From NCBI RefSeq assembly GCF_002208095.1, contig NZ_CP017991.1, positions 62,001 to 126,000 of the forward strand: DNA of 64,000 bases, given 5' to 3'. The position numbers were made by a program, and so were the translations under genes. Under the pieces are notes generated by a model. That model ran no database searches. It was not told the DNA's origin and saw only the letters and a program-made list of their open reading frames with translations. Below are positions 53,330-60,997 of the stretch, one piece after another (within the stretch, counting starts at the first letter, position 1; every line of letters starts with the position of its first letter). The stretch comes from Enterobacter cloacae complex sp. ECNIH7. GTDB taxonomy: Bacteria; Pseudomonadota; Gammaproteobacteria; Enterobacterales; Enterobacteriaceae.

Positions 53330-53818
53330 ATGGCTGAAGAATCACAAACTGAGCAGTCGCGGGCCTATTTTTACCGCAACTTTACGTACACCCGCGATCA
53401 TCTGGCCAGAGACTATCTGGCCGAACTGCACAATTATCACGATGATTCCTGGGAATACCCTCAACGAGCAGCCCGTCTCAGTGCGGCCGTGAAACGTTAT
53501 AAAACTTACCGGATGCTCTGCTTCATCTTTGAGATTGCTGACAGCATTGATCTGGATTTAACGCCCCTTACCGTTAAACGCCTTTGCACCCGCCTTTTTG
53601 GCCGGTCAGGCAGTCAGGACATGATAGTGGCCATCTTTGGCCAGAAAGGCCGCCAGCACCGCAGCCGTGACAATACGCTCTCCACGCTGGATGAAATTAC
53701 AGAGCGTTACCGGCTTGCTGCACATTCCTGCCAGGCATCAACCCTGAGTGATATTGAAAGCGTGAAAAGGGATTACCAGGCAGAGATCAGGAAGGGAAGA
53801 GAGCAGGCAGCGCCGTAG
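53330..53818 (+). CDS. Leading-region protein of unknown function with palindromic operator
   Basis: A 162-aa soluble protein (MAEESQTEQSRAYFYRNFTY...), charged and mostly helical, with basic segments (KRLCTRLFGRSGSQDMIVAI, FGQKGRQHRSRDN). I do not recognise a family. Unlike most leading genes it is on the plus strand and so would not be read from the transferred strand; it has a normal double-strand promoter overlapped by a perfect operator. A truncated paralogue lies at 59011-59202 after repeat copy 2. Confidence 0.75.
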   Translation: MAEESQTEQSRAYFYRNFTYTRDHLARDYLAELHNYHDDSWEYPQRAARLSAAVKRYKTYRMLCFIFEIADSIDLDLTPLTVKRLCTRLFGRSGSQDMIVAIFGQKGRQHRSRDNTLSTLDEITERYRLAAHSCQASTLSDIESVKRDYQAEIRKGREQAAP

Positions 53819-54002
53819 GCGCTGCCGCCCTGCCCCGTTCCCCGGAGGGGAACAGCCCTTCCCGGAAGTAAAGGCGTGCGGTCGCGCAGGGAAGGAAAAA
53901 GGGGCTACCGGCGAACCGGCAACCCCTTCATAAAGGCGCTTCAGGCATGTCCAGACTGCCTCCAGCCCCTGAATGGCGGGGGTTTCCCCCCGCCGGGGTT
54001 GG

Positions 54003-54161
54003 CTACTTAGCGGATTCGTAGGCCATAAAAGCCGCCACCTCCCTGTTCGTGTCCCTGTACCGGATTTCGCAGAGCGATTTTCGGGTCAGGTAAGTGAATA
54101 TCAGTAGTGTGAGACACACTATCAATACACACCAGATCAGGGTACTCCGTGGCAGTTTCAT
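54003..54161 (-). CDS. hok: Hok/FlmA host-killing peptide
   Basis: A 52-aa peptide on the minus strand (ATG 54159-54161, stop 54003-54005): [20 protein letters not shown]..., then [20 protein letters not shown] and FMAYESAK. This is a near match to R1 Hok ([20 protein letters not shown]...). It is a membrane-spanning toxin that collapses the membrane potential of plasmid-free daughters. AAGGAG precedes the start. Its translation is coupled to the overlapping mok frame and blocked by the antisense RNA Sok. Confidence 0.97.
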   Translation of the reverse strand: MKLPRSTLIWCVLIVCLTLLIFTYLTRKSLCEIRYRDTNREVAAFMAYESAK

Positions 54162-54219
54162 AGCCTTCTTCTCCTTGCCTTGCGGCTGCTAAGAGGCTAT
54201 TCTGTTGGTGTCTAGTCAA
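54007..54219 (-). CDS. mok: Mok/FlmC, translation coupling frame over hok
   Basis: A 70-codon frame starting at TTG 54217-54219 ([20 protein letters not shown]...), out of frame with hok and overlapping almost all of it. It corresponds to R1 Mok (MSSPHQDSLLPRFAQGEEGH...). Translation of mok opens hok; Sok blocks mok. Start with TTG instead of ATG is unusual and could lower expression. Confidence 0.82.
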   Translation of the reverse strand: MTRHQQNSLLAAARQGEEGYETATEYPDLVCIDSVSHTTDIHLPDPKIALRNPVQGHEQGGGGFYGLRIR

Positions 54220-54285
54220 GCAGATCGCCTCGTGTGTTGGTTAATGAAAATTAACTTTCTACGGGGCTTTCTTCTTTCTGCCACA
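54213..54285 (+). ncRNA. sok: Sok antisense RNA (approximate span)
   Basis: The plus strand opposite the hok/mok leader matches the R1 Sok segment closely as I remember it: GCCTCGTGTGTTGGTTAATG, AAAATTAACTT, then CTACGGGGCTTTCTTCTTTC. Sok is an unstable ~64-nt RNA that pairs with the mok start region. The 5' and 3' ends are estimated from alignment with the R1 system, not from promoter signals. Confidence 0.8.
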
Positions 54286-54416
54286 CAACTCGGTAACAAA
54301 CCACCTTCACGTCATGAGGCAAAAAGCCTCAAGCGCCATCGCCATTATATCCCGTTGTCAATCATCTGCCCAGGATTAACAGTCTGAAAACTGTATAAAT
54401 TCACATCCTTTTTCGT

Positions 54417-55148
54417 TCAGCCGTTAACCACTTTGTGGTGCAGTTTGTTTGGAACCTGCCAGCGCTCGGCATCCCGGATATGTTCCGGTGTCTCCCGGAC
54501 GATAAACGGGATTTCATACATCACCGCATACAGCGGTTCACCGCTCAGGCGCAGCCAGTTCATTTCTTTCAGCGACGCGAACCGCGTCTGCCAGCGCCAG
54601 AATGCGCCCGCCAGCTCCCCCGCGTCGAACTCGTCGCTCCACCGGGTATACCAGGTGCAGACGGTTTCCGGGGACTGAAAGTTGAGGTCGGTTTCAGCCT
54701 GCGCGAGCAGGTTCTGGCGCAACTTCCAGCGCTGGTCGAATTCACGGGATTCGCGGCGTATCTGTCGGGTGGTCTGGATACCCGCCCTGTGCAGTCTTCT
54801 GCCCGTGCGGGTGTGCATGACTTCGGGGAACAGTTCGGCCTGTACGTCCAGCGTGAGCGGCAGCGGGCAGGCTTCTCCTCCCGTGGCAATCATCGTGTCC
54901 AGCGCTTCCTCGACCTGTTTCAGGTTCGAATGGCGGTTCTTTGGCACCCAGTTCAGACCCGGGATCTGACGTGCGACAGTGGCATTCAGGCGACCGCTGC
55001 CCGTGAGCACCCGCAGAAAGGTGCGCACATACGGCATGGCGGGCAGTCGGGAGCCGCGTTCGCGGGCGGACTCCACCTGGCTGATAGCCTGAATCGCGGC
55101 CTGACGGGCAGGTTTCAGGGAGACAAGGGCATGGGATGACGGGATCAT
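54417..55148 (-). CDS. psiA: PsiA, leading-region protein
   Basis: A 243-aa protein of PsiA length (F PsiA is about 239 aa) with the family blocks GEACPLPLTLDVQAELFPEV, AQAETDLNFQSPETVCTWYT and RDAERWQVPNKLHHKVVNG at the end. Its function is not settled; it is always paired with psiB. It overlaps the psiB stop by 4 bp and lies on the strand read from the transferred DNA. Confidence 0.93.
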   Translation of the reverse strand: MIPSSHALVSLKPARQAAIQAISQVESARERGSRLPAMPYVRTFLRVLTGSGRLNATVARQIPGLNWVPKNRHSNLKQVEEALDTMIATGGEACPLPLTLDVQAELFPEVMHTRTGRRLHRAGIQTTRQIRRESREFDQRWKLRQNLLAQAETDLNFQSPETVCTWYTRWSDEFDAGELAGAFWRWQTRFASLKEMNWLRLSGEPLYAVMYEIPFIVRETPEHIRDAERWQVPNKLHHKVVNG

Positions 55149-55579
55149 GCTGTCACCTCCCCGCTCATCAGGTTTGCCACGGTACTCGCCGTGCAGTTAA
55201 ACCGGCGCATCCCTGCCATCTGGTCGATCAGCTGGCTGACCCGCTCAGGCTGGAGCGTCTCATTCTGGTACAGGGTGCGCACTATGGAGCCACCCGAAGA
55301 AAGCAGAACCAGAAGCCAGTACGGCGACACTTCACCAGGACTGCACACGCACAGGTGCCAGTCATCACTGTTATCCGCGCTGAAACGGCACCGTACCGGG
55401 AAAAAGCCGCCAAATTCACTGCGGTACTCGGCGCAGACGCGCCAGTCCTGCGGGACAGTCAGCAGGCCGGTCACGGTATCGCTGAGGGCGCGGCGCGCTT
55501 CCTCGCCCTGCTGGCGGATAAACTCCAGATCGGAGGCAGTCAGGGTGTTGATTCGGGTCAGATCGTAATTCATGGTCAT
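55145..55579 (-). CDS. psiB: PsiB, SOS inhibition protein
   Basis: A 144-aa protein if started at ATG 55577-55579 (MTMNYDLTRINTLTASDLEF...; a second in-frame ATG follows two codons later). It matches PsiB in length and in the block EYRSEFGGFFPVRCRFSADN ... HLCVCSPGEVSPYWLLVLLS. PsiB binds RecA and prevents SOS induction by the incoming single strand. This matters here, because the plasmid also carries an SOS-controlled bacteriocin. Confidence 0.93.
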   Translation of the reverse strand: MTMNYDLTRINTLTASDLEFIRQQGEEARRALSDTVTGLLTVPQDWRVCAEYRSEFGGFFPVRCRFSADNSDDWHLCVCSPGEVSPYWLLVLLSSGGSIVRTLYQNETLQPERVSQLIDQMAGMRRFNCTASTVANLMSGEVTA

Positions 55580-55616
55580 GCGTGTTCCCGCCGCCCGAAG
55601 GCGGCGGCCTCCGGTT

Positions 55617-57632
55617 TTATGCAGCGTGGTCAGTGGTGGTGTCGGTATGGGTATCCGTTGCTTCGTCGGTCTGAACCGCTGGCGCAGGACGCACCATCCA
55701 GTCTGGCAGCCAGCCCTGAGCATTCAGATCCTGTTCAGCGGCCTTTGCCGCATCGCGGCGCTTGAGCTTCACAACCTCCCCCGCACGGGCACTCAGTCCG
55801 GCTGCTTCATATGCCTTGCCAATCTGGGTAATCGTGAGTTTACCGAAGTAGCTCTCAGCATCAGGCTGCCACCATTTGCGCAAATCAAAGTCCAGCGCCG
55901 CTTCCAGCCCGTCCAGTGAACTGATAGCCGTGTGGTTGTAAAGACGCTCCTGTAGCCCGTCGATACCGTGCGCCGCACAGAATCCCAGCAGGGTGTTCAC
56001 CTGCTCTGCTGACCATGACAGCAGCCAGGTGAAATCGAGGTGCCAGTTTTCAGGCAGCGTTGCCTGAAACGCCTTTTTCTGCGCATTCAGCGCCGTCAGC
56101 GCTTTCCCTTCCTCACCGGAAGGAGCCAGTGATGCAAGGTGATACTGATTCGAGGACACAGAGGCTTTCAGCGGTTCGCTGCGTTTACCGTAGCTGCGGT
56201 CAAACATACTGAGGCACAGTGTCCACGTCAGGAGCGCCACCGACACATCGGGGCGATCCGCCAGTTCGGCCTGAACGGCGAGCGTGCGCTCGGCGGACAT
56301 GGCCTTTACCAGCGTAGCCGGATAGGCGTCAGCGGGAATTTCAGGTGTGGTGTGTCTGATAACGTTATTCTCACGCTCCTGACGAACCTGTTCTTCTGCT
56401 GCCCTGTTTTCGTCGGTCAGTCTGCGGATACCTGGCTGAACCTGAAAACTGTCACCGTCCCATGACACCCAGACACCGTGCGCGGCGCGAAATTCCGGCG
56501 TGGCTTCGCGGTAAGTCGCCTCGGTGTAGATATCATCTATATCCTGCTGACACTCATATTCATCATCGTGGGTTTCAGTGGCTTCCATTTTCTCTTCCAG
56601 CTCACTGACGCGCTTCTCTTCTTCTTTCGTCAGCACAGCATTCGGCATGGCAAAGCGGTACTGCTCCCTGTCCTCGCCGCTGCCGCGCAGCTCCGTCATA
56701 CGGAATTCAGACCAGCCCCAGCCCTGCTCCTGCTGAAGGCGGGCGGCAAGCACGGTGAGTTTTCCTGCCAGCAGGGATTTCACCATCGCGGCATCGGCAA
56801 AGGTGCTGTCCTTATCGCTGAACAGATCGGCTGTCAGCGTACCGCCAGCGGCGGTATAGGTTTCCTCGCCCACATACGCAAACATCGGGTGGCTGATGGC
56901 CATCTTGTCGTCAGTCACCATTTTGCGCAGGGTCTGTACAGAAGGATCACGCCACTTTTCCACGGCCTCTTTCCAGACCTGTTCCTGACGTTCATGGGTG
57001 TCCGCCAGCGTCAGCACTTCACACTGTTCAAGGGAGATGTTATCCCGCGCCAGCGCGTCCAGCAGGGAGGGCGCAAGGTTCGCCAGTTTCAGGCAGCGCT
57101 GGACGTGGCGTGGGTGGTAGCCCATCAGTGCGCCAATCTGCGAGGCGGTTTTGCCTTCCTGCTCAAGGGTGCGAAAACCGATAATCTGCTCAGCAGGGTG
57201 CATGTTCTTACGTCTGCCGTTCTCAATCATCGAGGCTGCCACCGCCATCTCCACGGGCAGGACTTTCACCGGAACAAACGGGGTTTCTGCATCGAGCACA
57301 CCGCGCAGCACCAGAATGCCCGTCCCCCTGCGACGACCTTCCCCGCCGACAATGCCGATCGTGCCGTCCGGCAGCTCTGCTCCAATCAGGTTTTGCAGGA
57401 TACCCATTGCCTCAATGCTGTCTGCCATCTCTTCCACTTCCTGATCGGTATGCGGAATGATGCGCGTGTTTAAGTCAGTGCGTGACAGGCGGGAGTACGG
57501 GAAGATTTGCACGGGCGTGTCAGCGAGCATCTGGACAAGCTTCTGCTCGGTGGATTGCACGATTTTTTCCGCTGACTTTTTAGCGCGGTTGGATTTCGCG
57601 GGTGTCTTTGCCGTAGTATTGGTGGCGACCAT
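55617..57632 (-). CDS. ParB/Spo0J-family leading-region protein (YubM-like)
   Basis: A 671-aa protein. Residues ~35-130 form the ParB N-terminal domain (SRTDLNTRIIPHTDQEVEEM, GIVGGEGRRRGTGILVLRGV, and the box ENGRRKNMHPAEQIIGFRTL), followed by the helix-turn-helix KTASQIGALMGYHPRHVQRC. The long C-terminus is of unknown function. It corresponds in size and place to F YubM, next to psiB; this is not the plasmid's partition ParB, since no parA is adjacent. It heads psiB and psiA on the strand read from the incoming DNA. Confidence 0.88.
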   Translation of the reverse strand: MVATNTTAKTPAKSNRAKKSAEKIVQSTEQKLVQMLADTPVQIFPYSRLSRTDLNTRIIPHTDQEVEEMADSIEAMGILQNLIGAELPDGTIGIVGGEGRRRGTGILVLRGVLDAETPFVPVKVLPVEMAVAASMIENGRRKNMHPAEQIIGFRTLEQEGKTASQIGALMGYHPRHVQRCLKLANLAPSLLDALARDNISLEQCEVLTLADTHERQEQVWKEAVEKWRDPSVQTLRKMVTDDKMAISHPMFAYVGEETYTAAGGTLTADLFSDKDSTFADAAMVKSLLAGKLTVLAARLQQEQGWGWSEFRMTELRGSGEDREQYRFAMPNAVLTKEEEKRVSELEEKMEATETHDDEYECQQDIDDIYTEATYREATPEFRAAHGVWVSWDGDSFQVQPGIRRLTDENRAAEEQVRQERENNVIRHTTPEIPADAYPATLVKAMSAERTLAVQAELADRPDVSVALLTWTLCLSMFDRSYGKRSEPLKASVSSNQYHLASLAPSGEEGKALTALNAQKKAFQATLPENWHLDFTWLLSWSAEQVNTLLGFCAAHGIDGLQERLYNHTAISSLDGLEAALDFDLRKWWQPDAESYFGKLTITQIGKAYEAAGLSARAGEVVKLKRRDAAKAAEQDLNAQGWLPDWMVRPAPAVQTDEATDTHTDTTTDHAA

Positions 57633-57699
57633 GATTTTTACCTCTCAGTGATTGTTATGGTTCGCCGTGGCCGGAATGCACTCCGGTCACGGCACTCGG

Positions 57700-58065
57700 T
57701 TAACCGGTGATGCGTTTCGGGTGTGCAGCCAGTGCCGCAAATGACGGATAACCATCCAGCACCTGCATCATGACTTTCGCACTTTCCAGCATCGCGGTAT
57801 CAGATACCGTGGCGCGGTTTTCACACACGGAAATCGTTGCCACGATCCCCGATTTCACATCTGAAAAACGCTCATACGTGCGGTTGCTGAACAGGACGCG
57901 CTTGCCCTCAGCCATAACCTGCCAGTTGTTGCAGTCATTAAAACGGGTGTCCACGTTGTCAAACTCGACCACATGGGTGTCGCTGGCCTGAATGCGCAGC
58001 AGCTTCACAATGTCATTACTCTGTCCTACTTTTTTGCCCGACTGGCCGGAATTAAGGTTCTGCAT
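57700..58065 (-). CDS. Small leading-region protein upstream of the ParB-like gene
   Basis: A 121-aa soluble protein (MQNLNSGQSGKKVGQSNDIV...) with a strong AAGGAG ribosome-binding site 6 bp upstream. It contains a basic N-terminus and a beta-strand-rich middle (HVVEFDNVDTRFNDCNNWQV). It occupies the place of yubL in F (between ssb and yubM), but I cannot confirm relationship. Function unknown. Confidence 0.7.
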   Translation of the reverse strand: MQNLNSGQSGKKVGQSNDIVKLLRIQASDTHVVEFDNVDTRFNDCNNWQVMAEGKRVLFSNRTYERFSDVKSGIVATISVCENRATVSDTAMLESAKVMMQVLDGYPSFAALAAHPKRITG

Positions 58066-58109
58066 GGGTTTCTCCTTCTGTGGGTTAAGGCCGGATGTCC
58101 GGCCTCCGG

Positions 58110-58382
58110 TTACAGCTGCACGTCTTTCAGGTTACGTTTCAGATCAAACACAAAATCCGGTTCAAACGACCACGCGCGCCAGTTGAGCAGTCCGTGAGTG
58201 CGGATCTCCACCTGAATATCTCCGTAGCGGTTCACGTCTGACAGCGTGACAGTCACGCCCGCTTTCAGCGAGGTGGCCTGTGCCACGCATTCACGGGCGA
58301 TCGCAACCGTGTTCTGCCCTTCCCCCATCTTCCTGGAAGATTCTTGAGCGGCGGTTTTGACGTTGACGTTTCGTGTGTGCAT
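58110..58382 (-). CDS. Leading-region protein with repeat-encoded N-terminus (copy 2)
   Basis: A 90-aa product from ATG 58380-58382 (MHTRNVNVKTAAQESSRKMG...) with the same CAGGAG site as the copy-1 gene. The first ~15 residues come from the duplicated repeat; the rest (NTVAIARECVAQATSLKAGV, then HGLLNWRAWSFEPDFVFDLK) is unrelated to copy 1. It is the first gene of the unit containing the ParB-like protein, PsiB, PsiA and Hok. F has ssb close to this place; no ssb is seen here. Confidence 0.7.
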   Translation of the reverse strand: MHTRNVNVKTAAQESSRKMGEGQNTVAIARECVAQATSLKAGVTVTLSDVNRYGDIQVEIRTHGLLNWRAWSFEPDFVFDLKRNLKDVQL

Positions 58383-58870
58383 CCTGGTTTTCTCCTGTGG
58401 TGATGGTTGTCCATCTCCCTGGTGAGTTCTCTCGCGGCAAAGGGCAAAGGGAGCAACGGCGAAGGGAGGAAGGAAAGGGGCGCTGACGAAAGTTTTTGCG
58501 GCCTTTCGCAAAAAGTTTTGGCGGCGTTTATTTCACCCCTTGTATGACGACCCGGCGGTGCTACAAGCAGCCCTCCGCGTGAGGACACACGGGGGATGGC
58601 CTCACCGGATGAACAGGATACACACACCCGACACGTCGGAACGGCGTGGCGACATTAAAGCGACGGCTCCGCCGGCGCGGTGAAGGCGTTCCGGACGGTA
58701 CGGCCGGAGAAGCCGTAGCCCCTGACCTCAGCCATCAGACCCTAGCGAAGCCCGAAACCCGAAGGGGTTCGGCGGAGACTGGCTGGTGCGAAGCAGCTGC
58801 CTGGCGGAGTGGGGCTCGACGACCGGACGGCGCAGCTGGCCGGGAGCCGAAGGGGGCCATCGCCCTGCCC
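58339..58870 (-). repeat. Leading-region repeat, copy 2 (probable single-stranded-DNA promoter)
   Basis: Base-for-base the same as 52658-53189 in my reading (constant offset 5,681). Beyond it the homology continues with differences through the operator (58963-58996) into the truncated paralogue gene. It lies just upstream, in the minus direction, of the unit 58382-54003. Confidence 0.75.
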
Positions 58871-58962
58871 GTTTTTATCGTTCTGGCCATCCTGGTGAAG
58901 CTGGCTGATATCGCTGTGATTTGACCGGAAATCTGGCCCGGTATGATTTGAGAACGGTCACT

Positions 58963-58996
58963 ATTAATGCTAATGTACGCATCCATTAGCATTAAT
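58963..58996 (+). promoter_or_regulatory. Second copy of the 34-bp inverted-repeat operator
   Basis: Identical to 53282-53315, again 14 bp before an ATG (59011), preceded by TTGAGA at the same distance. The regulated gene here is truncated, so this may be an extra binding site for the product of the intact copy. Confidence 0.7.
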
Positions 58997-59010
58997 GAAC
59001 GGTGCATGAA

Positions 59011-59202
59011 ATGGCTGAAGAAACCCAGACAGAACAGTCAGGGGCCTATTTTTACCGCAATTTTACGTACACCCGCGAACACCTTGCCAGAGATTACCAG
59101 GCAGAAGTGCAGCTTTATTCTTATGATTCCCGGGAATACCCTCAGCGGGCAGCCCGTCTCTCCGCTCCACTCGCGCAGTGTTCATGTGTTGCTCTCTTTT
59201 GA
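59011..59202 (+). pseudogene. Truncated paralogue of the 53330-53818 gene
   Basis: Begins MAEETQTEQSGAYFYRNFTY and matches the intact gene through YPQRAARLSA (residue ~52), then enters unrelated sequence (PLAQCSCVALF) and stops. The break at about 59168 marks the left edge of the inserted AT-rich bacteriocin segment. Confidence 0.8.
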
Positions 59203-59404
59203 CTGCTGCGCCATATGCATTATCTCGCGTCGCAGCACATAAACATCTGAAATCATTGCCTCCTCGTTAGCGGGTGAACTATGGGGCTTGAGTAGGCATT
59301 ATAATCAGCAGAATTGCAGTGCTTCGATACCATAAAAATAGTTTTTTTTTAAAAAAAACCGAGTACATTTAAAGGCTCACAGCCTAAGAAAAGAAGCAGA
59401 TCGA
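59203..59404. other. AT-rich gap at the start of the bacteriocin segment
   Basis: About 200 bp with A/T runs (around 59340-59358) and no gene. It should hold the promoter of the candidate immunity gene. GC content drops sharply relative to the repeats on either side. Confidence 0.5.
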
Positions 59405-60043
59405 ATGAAACGTTTTTTATGTGTTGCCAGCGCATTTCTTTTTAGTTCGACGGTGTTTGCCTCGAACGAACTTGAGATAAATGGATTGCCCTTAACACTA
59501 GTATTGAATGATAACAATATTGCAAAGGTTTCTTCATGTTCTGATTTCATCTCATTACGCAAATCAGGTGAAACAGTAAAAAACATCCTTGATATTTCTG
59601 AACCAGATTATGACCAGGCAAAAGCTGCCCTAACTGATTGTTATATAAATGCCTATGCAATCCAAAACGGACTGGTTAAAAAAGACGCACCTGCACCATC
59701 GTTAAGTGACTTATTGAAGCATTTCCCAGCTTCTGAAAAATTGATTGTCAGTGATAATGAAAAAGAAGAGGTGCAAAAAAAATTCAATGGTAAAAGCATA
59801 TGGGATACCTCACCGGACTTTATGATGAAAGGTGATGTTTTACAATCTCAGAGTGACGATACAGGATACAGGTTAATATCCTACAGTACATATTCAAATA
59901 GAGATGGAAAAGATTTTAATATTGTAACCATAGCTGCGTTTACGTTACACGGGACATACGGGATCAGAAATAGCTACATCATTAAATATAAAGAGGAAAA
60001 GATATGGGAAATACAAAAGGTTGATGAAAATAGCCCACTTTAA
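59405..60043 (+). CDS. Secreted protein, candidate bacteriocin immunity protein
   Basis: A 212-aa protein with a clear signal peptide (MKRFLCVASAFLFSSTVFAS) and a soluble periplasmic domain (NELEINGLPLTLVLNDNNIA...; cysteines in SSCSDF and ALTDCYINAY). No family recognised. It converges with the lysozyme gene, 43 bp apart, and shares its AT-rich composition. Pesticin, a lysozyme-type bacteriocin, has a periplasmic immunity protein; the analogy suggests this protein blocks the lysozyme in the periplasm. The start is preceded by AAGAAGCAG, a weak site consistent with low constitutive expression. Confidence 0.65.
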   Translation: MKRFLCVASAFLFSSTVFASNELEINGLPLTLVLNDNNIAKVSSCSDFISLRKSGETVKNILDISEPDYDQAKAALTDCYINAYAIQNGLVKKDAPAPSLSDLLKHFPASEKLIVSDNEKEEVQKKFNGKSIWDTSPDFMMKGDVLQSQSDDTGYRLISYSTYSNRDGKDFNIVTIAAFTLHGTYGIRNSYIIKYKEEKIWEIQKVDENSPL

Positions 60044-60086
60044 TGATATGGCCACATCCCTGTGGCCATTAGCTTTATTAAACTAA

Positions 60087-60839
60087 TTACTTATCAGAAA
60101 GAAGCTGGTCATGCGTATCTTTATTACGCGGATTTCGACTGTCATCTAAACCAGTTCTGTGGGACTCAACCGCAGCAGTAGGCCAATCACCACGGTTTAC
60201 AGCAGCGTTGAAATTAGGGAAGTTTGATTTTAATTTTGGAATGCCAATGTTAAATCCCATGTCGACTAGAGCTACTTTTCTGTCATTAGAAAATGCATCA
60301 TAACCTGTATAAAGACTACGTAGTCCAGTCTCTGTTATCTGGACATCTTTGATACACTCCGATATGACAGCATCATTTGTAAGATGGATATTTGGAATTG
60401 CAGAAGAATCCGTTGCATATTTATTAAATGCGGCTTTGATATCTCCAGCAGAGACAGCTTTATCAATATCTTCGGCATTCCCATGCCCCTGATTAATAGT
60501 AGCGGTCTTCTTAAATGGTAATGCAGCAGCCATCTCAGCAGTAGCTAATAAATGACCAACGCCGACGGTAATATTACCACCGGTATCCTTATACATTTTA
60601 TTCTTAAAACCCTCATGTTTTTTAAGATTATTGACACACATACTCATCAGAACACCGTTGTATTCCTTTGTTGTGGGAATATCGATTTTCGCGCTATCGC
60701 CAATCCCATCGTGACCATTGCCAGCATTACCACCAGTTCCGCCGCTAGAATTGTCTCCATCGTAGCTATGAATTGTACCGTATGGGGTATCATGGTCGTT
60801 CCAGCCAGGACCCTGGTTTGAAGTTTCTATACTGCTCAT
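60087..60839 (-). CDS. Lysozyme-type bacteriocin with T4-lysozyme-like catalytic domain
   Basis: A 250-aa protein. Residues 1-57 form a Gly/Asn/Asp-rich leader with no signal peptide (GPGWNDHDTPYGTIHSYDG, then NSSGGTGGNAGNGHDGIGD); GW-x5-P-Y-G resembles the TolB-box/colicin-leader pattern GW-x5-P-W-G. Residues ~60-250 are a GH24 lysozyme: KKHEGFKNKMYKDTGGNITV, then GVGHLL, gives E76, D85 and T91 with the same spacing as E11, D20 and T26 of T4 lysozyme. There is no receptor-binding coiled coil, so it is a minimal bacteriocin or a lysozyme effector. A perfect LexA box lies 43 bp upstream. AGAGGA precedes the ATG. Alternative: a phage endolysin remnant. Confidence 0.75.
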   Translation of the reverse strand: MSSIETSNQGPGWNDHDTPYGTIHSYDGDNSSGGTGGNAGNGHDGIGDSAKIDIPTTKEYNGVLMSMCVNNLKKHEGFKNKMYKDTGGNITVGVGHLLATAEMAAALPFKKTATINQGHGNAEDIDKAVSAGDIKAAFNKYATDSSAIPNIHLTNDAVISECIKDVQITETGLRSLYTGYDAFSNDRKVALVDMGFNIGIPKLKSNFPNFNAAVNRGDWPTAAVESHRTGLDDSRNPRNKDTHDQLLSDK

Positions 60840-60881
60840 AAAATTCCTCTTTGACGTTCATTAAAATCAACAATAAAACAA

Positions 60882-60897
60882 CTGTATATACATACAG
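60882..60897 (-). promoter_or_regulatory. LexA (SOS) box of the bacteriocin gene
   Basis: CTGTATATACATACAG: both CTGT and ACAG ends with an AT-rich 8-bp core, matching the LexA consensus. It lies 43 bp before the bacteriocin ATG and overlaps TATATA/TATACA sequence that could be the -10. Colicin genes are typically controlled in this way. Confidence 0.85.
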
Positions 60898-60997
60898 TCA
60901 CACAACCTTACGCCCATCATAACCATGCAGTCAATAAGCTTTTTTAACTATTCCGCTTTTTTTTAGCAGGTACCAATAGCGGTCGAACTGGCGTAGT

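Noticed and set aside
54435..55139. 234-codon plus-strand open frame
   Set aside because: Antisense to psiA, no ribosome-binding site, low-complexity product.
56478..57473. 331-codon plus-strand open frame
   Set aside because: Antisense to the ParB-like gene, same GC-frame artefact.
55617..57632. Plasmid partition parB
   Set aside because: ParB-family domains are present, but there is no parA neighbour, the size is 671 aa and the leading-region position next to psiB matches YubM-type proteins.
60087..60839. Phage endolysin
   Set aside because: The lysozyme domain alone would fit, but there is no holin or phage gene nearby, and the Gly-rich leader, LexA box and convergent secreted partner favour a bacteriocin. 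Kept as the alternative.
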